NCBI RefSeq assembly: GCF_900142105.1
Contig: NZ_FQZS01000023.1
Span: forward strand, 1 to 41,579
Direction: 5' to 3'
Length of the DNA stretch: 41,579 nucleotides
From: Lutispora thermophila DSM 19022
GTDB lineage: Bacteria; Bacillota; Clostridia; Lutisporales; Lutisporaceae
Part shown: piece after piece, positions 40,161 through 41,579 of the stretch
Position numbering within the stretch: position 1 is the first letter of the stretch
How the letters are laid out: every line of letters begins with the position of its first letter
Made by a program: the position numbers and the translations under genes
The notes under the pieces: model-generated
The model's input: only the letters and a program-made list of their open reading frames with translations
Database searches by the model: none
What the model was told of the DNA's origin: nothing

Positions 40161-40622
40161 ATGATTTTAAAAGCGGAAGAAATTTATTCGAAATTTAATG
40201 CAGAAAGTATTGAGATTAATATTCCTAAGAAATTGCTATTGCCATTAATGCAGCAGGTAAATAGACACTATGAGATATTAAAGTATGAGGAAGAAATTAT
40301 AAACAACTTTGCGATACGTGAAAATATCAACAACACAGAAATGATAATGACTAAACTGTTTATCTTGATGACCAAACCCTATAATAGGAAGGAAATTATA
40401 TTTGAAATAAGTATAGCAGAATTTTTAGTCCTCAGGGATTTAGTATTTTGTAATTACTCATTACCTCATCTAAAAGTAAAAATGAGGCCTCATATCCGCA
40501 AGGCATACAATGAATTTCTTGATGAAATTGAAAGCATCTTTGAAATGTTAGAACGGGATGAAGTAAAGGCATACTGGAATTATATAAAAAACTACAAAAC
40601 TAAAAACAGTAAACTCCAATGA
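40161..40622 (+). CDS. Hypothetical protein
   Basis: This 153-residue, mostly helical protein has GGGAGGGC before the ATG. It contains no membrane segment or cysteine motif. The stretch IRENINNTEMIMTKLFILM and the later EFLDEIESIFEMLERDEVK are amphipathic. I do not recognise it. It is alone on its strand, with a hairpin after the stop (40631-40669) and a convergent small membrane gene behind. Confidence 0.55.
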   Translation: MILKAEEIYSKFNAESIEINIPKKLLLPLMQQVNRHYEILKYEEEIINNFAIRENINNTEMIMTKLFILMTKPYNRKEIIFEISIAEFLVLRDLVFCNYSLPHLKVKMRPHIRKAYNEFLDEIESIFEMLERDEVKAYWNYIKNYKTKNSKLQ

Positions 40623-40630
40623 ATCAATGA

Positions 40631-40669
40631 AGAAGGCATTGATAGGTTAAAACTTACCAATGCCTTTCT
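40631..40669. terminator. Hairpin between convergent genes
   Basis: AGAAGGCATTG pairs with CAATGCCTTTCT around a loop. It lacks a long T run but lies between two converging genes. Confidence 0.5.
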
Positions 40670-40675
40670 GCATTA

Positions 40676-40861
40676 TTAATTATTCTTTTTACATAAACTT
40701 TCTATTTTACTGCTGAATGACAATAATAAAATAAATGAAAAACCTATGAATAGACCTATGATAAAGCGTATGATAATATTTTGAACTGCGATTATAAATG
40801 GAACCAGGAATATATTTATAAGTATAAGCAACTTTATAGTTCTAAAAATACTTCCTCTCAT
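40676..40861 (-). CDS. Small membrane protein
   Basis: The 61-residue protein has two predicted membrane helices (IKLLILINIFLVPFIIAV and IIIRFIIGLFIGFSFILLL) and a short charged end. AAGGAGG lies 11 bp before the ATG on the minus strand. No function can be assigned. Together with the proteins at 29726 and 30033, it is one of several tiny membrane proteins in the right half of the window. Confidence 0.5.
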   Translation of the reverse strand: MRGSIFRTIKLLILINIFLVPFIIAVQNIIIRFIIGLFIGFSFILLLSFSSKIESLCKKNN

Positions 40862-40965
40862 ACTACTTAATACCTCCTTACATCTAAGGTTATATAGAAT
40901 TTTATCTCACTACTATACCTTAATTCAAATAGAAATTTAACGTTTAAAATAAAGTTGTTCCACGT

Positions 40966-41068
40966 TATAATAAGAGTAGAAATAGGTTTAAGGGAAATGG
41001 ACCAAGTGCCATTGACACAGTCACCATAATAAAGGTGTCAAACTGATGTCAGTGGCATTTTGTTTTTC
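40966..41068 (+). promoter_or_regulatory. Attenuator-like element E4
   Basis: TATAAT (40966-40971) is followed by AATGG (40996-41000) pairing with CCATT (41009-41013). CCATT is also part of TGCCATTGACA (41007-41017), the left arm of a terminator with right arm TGTCAGTGGCA (41047-41057) and the tail TTTTGTTTTT. An inner CACC/GGTG hairpin fills the loop. Confidence 0.6.
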
Positions 41069-41232
41069 AGAGAACAGATGAATAAGGGAAAAGCGATAAG
41101 AATTTCATTAGAAAAAAGGCTAAAAGCAAGGGGTAAAGGACTTAATGAAGTGGTGGTTGAATTACATTACGATATCATTCTCCTTTGTTCCGTATTCCTT
41201 TATACTTAATTCCTAACTCGGGAGGTATCTGC

Positions 41233-41289
41233 ATGGCTAAACGGAAAACAGATTGGGATGAAGATAAATTAACCTCTTGTGCTAGGTAG
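41233..41289 (+). pseudogene. Truncated gene start
   Basis: GGGAGG lies at good spacing before an ATG, but the frame stops after 18 codons. The beginning (MAKRKTDWDEDKL) is like the start of phage or plasmid DNA-binding proteins, so the rest may have been lost at a rearrangement junction close to 41275. Confidence 0.35.
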
Positions 41290-41541
41290 TAAGATTTGAT
41301 TTTAAGGAATATTATACCAACTAATAAGGGTATAAAATCCTTGCTAGATAATTTTGTGTGGATTAATTAACCAAATACTAACTCTTTGATTCTTGAATGT
41401 GACTCACGGCCTATAAGTTTATTGATGTAATAACACAAGTTATAAGCCAATAATTTGGTTTTAATCCTTGTTTGTAACCCCCAAAAAGACTTCGCTAGTA
41501 CTCTCTCAATATTGAGTTGACAAACAAGCTGGGATGCTGAC

Positions 41542-41579
41542 GTTTCAATCCTTCGCCTTAATCTAAAGATAGCTTGCCT
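41542..41579. other. Possible terminal CRISPR repeat at the window edge
   Basis: GTTTCAATCC at 41542 is the reverse complement of GGATTGAAAC, the usual 3' end of type I and III repeats. Only one copy is visible, since the window ends here. The inverted repeat CTTGTTTGT/ACAAACAAG (41467-41475, 41520-41528) lies just before it. Confidence 0.2.

Larger units (their letters stand above)
40862..41579. other. Gene-free right end
   Basis: No full gene is seen. It contains attenuator-like element E4, a 43-codon frame at 41078-41209 without a good ribosome site, G-rich runs near 41100-41150, a short truncated frame at 41233, inverted repeats at 41467-41528, and a possible CRISPR-type repeat at the very end. 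Confidence 0.5.

Noticed and set aside
41078-41209. 43-codon frame after element E4
   Set aside because: No convincing ribosome site and no recognisable motif; kept only as part of the E4 discussion.

Overview
The window looks like part of a large, low-GC (roughly one-third G+C by eye) plasmid or plasmid-like element from an endospore-forming member of the Clostridia. The plasmid reading rests on the left end: a ParM-type actin (cut by the window edge), a ParR-like partner, a DnaG-type primase and a DndB-like DGQHR protein. The Clostridia reading rests on strong AGGAGG ribosome sites and on several sporulation-linked genes (two SpoVS homologues, a Spo0E-type phosphatase and a GGDEF protein with a Spo0E-like tail). 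No rRNA or tRNA gene was seen.

Layout. 1-2.3 kb: partition genes, a non-coding stretch with GAACTAA repeats, then two decaying membrane or exported genes. 2.4-4.9 kb: a small minus-strand gene and the primase. 5.0-7.9 kb: a compact control region with SpoVS copy 1, an XRE repressor with three operator-like sites, the diguanylate cyclase/Spo0E-like fusion, SpoVS copy 2 and Spo0E. It is rich in structured leaders and attenuator-like elements. 7.9-11.2 kb: DnaA-box-like repeats, the DGQHR protein, a likely small RNA, a hypothetical gene and a broken HNH endonuclease. 11.2-25.5 kb: a complete type 1 BREX phage-defence operon in the order brxA, brxB, brxC, pglX, a Schlafen/AlbA-type ATPase, pglZ, brxL. 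25.6-29.4 kb: BREX-linked cargo, namely a PD-(D/E)XK nuclease with a RAMA-like C-terminus, an ADP-ribosylglycohydrolase, a zinc-ribbon protein, a DUF1444-like protein and a small protein. 29.7-31.3 kb: two small membrane proteins and a tyrosine recombinase with a candidate core site beside it. 31.4-35.6 kb: a PHP-SMC ATPase of the TrlF type followed by a DUF5677-like protein, a likely second defence unit. 36-41.6 kb: accessory genes (DUF5680, DUF1848, lipoproteins, small hypotheticals), several broken by single-base changes, plus a 160-bp foldback element and a gene-free right end.

How it may work together. The element appears to carry its own segregation and replication-priming genes, at least one large defence operon, and a set of genes that could adjust the host's decision to sporulate (Spo0A~P dephosphorylation, c-di-GMP, SpoVS). 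The least expected feature is RNA-level structure. Four promoter / short hairpin / overlapping terminator elements share one architecture, and five genes have inverted repeats that pair with or flank their ribosome-binding site. All functional statements come from reading the sequence and recalling families; no database search was run.
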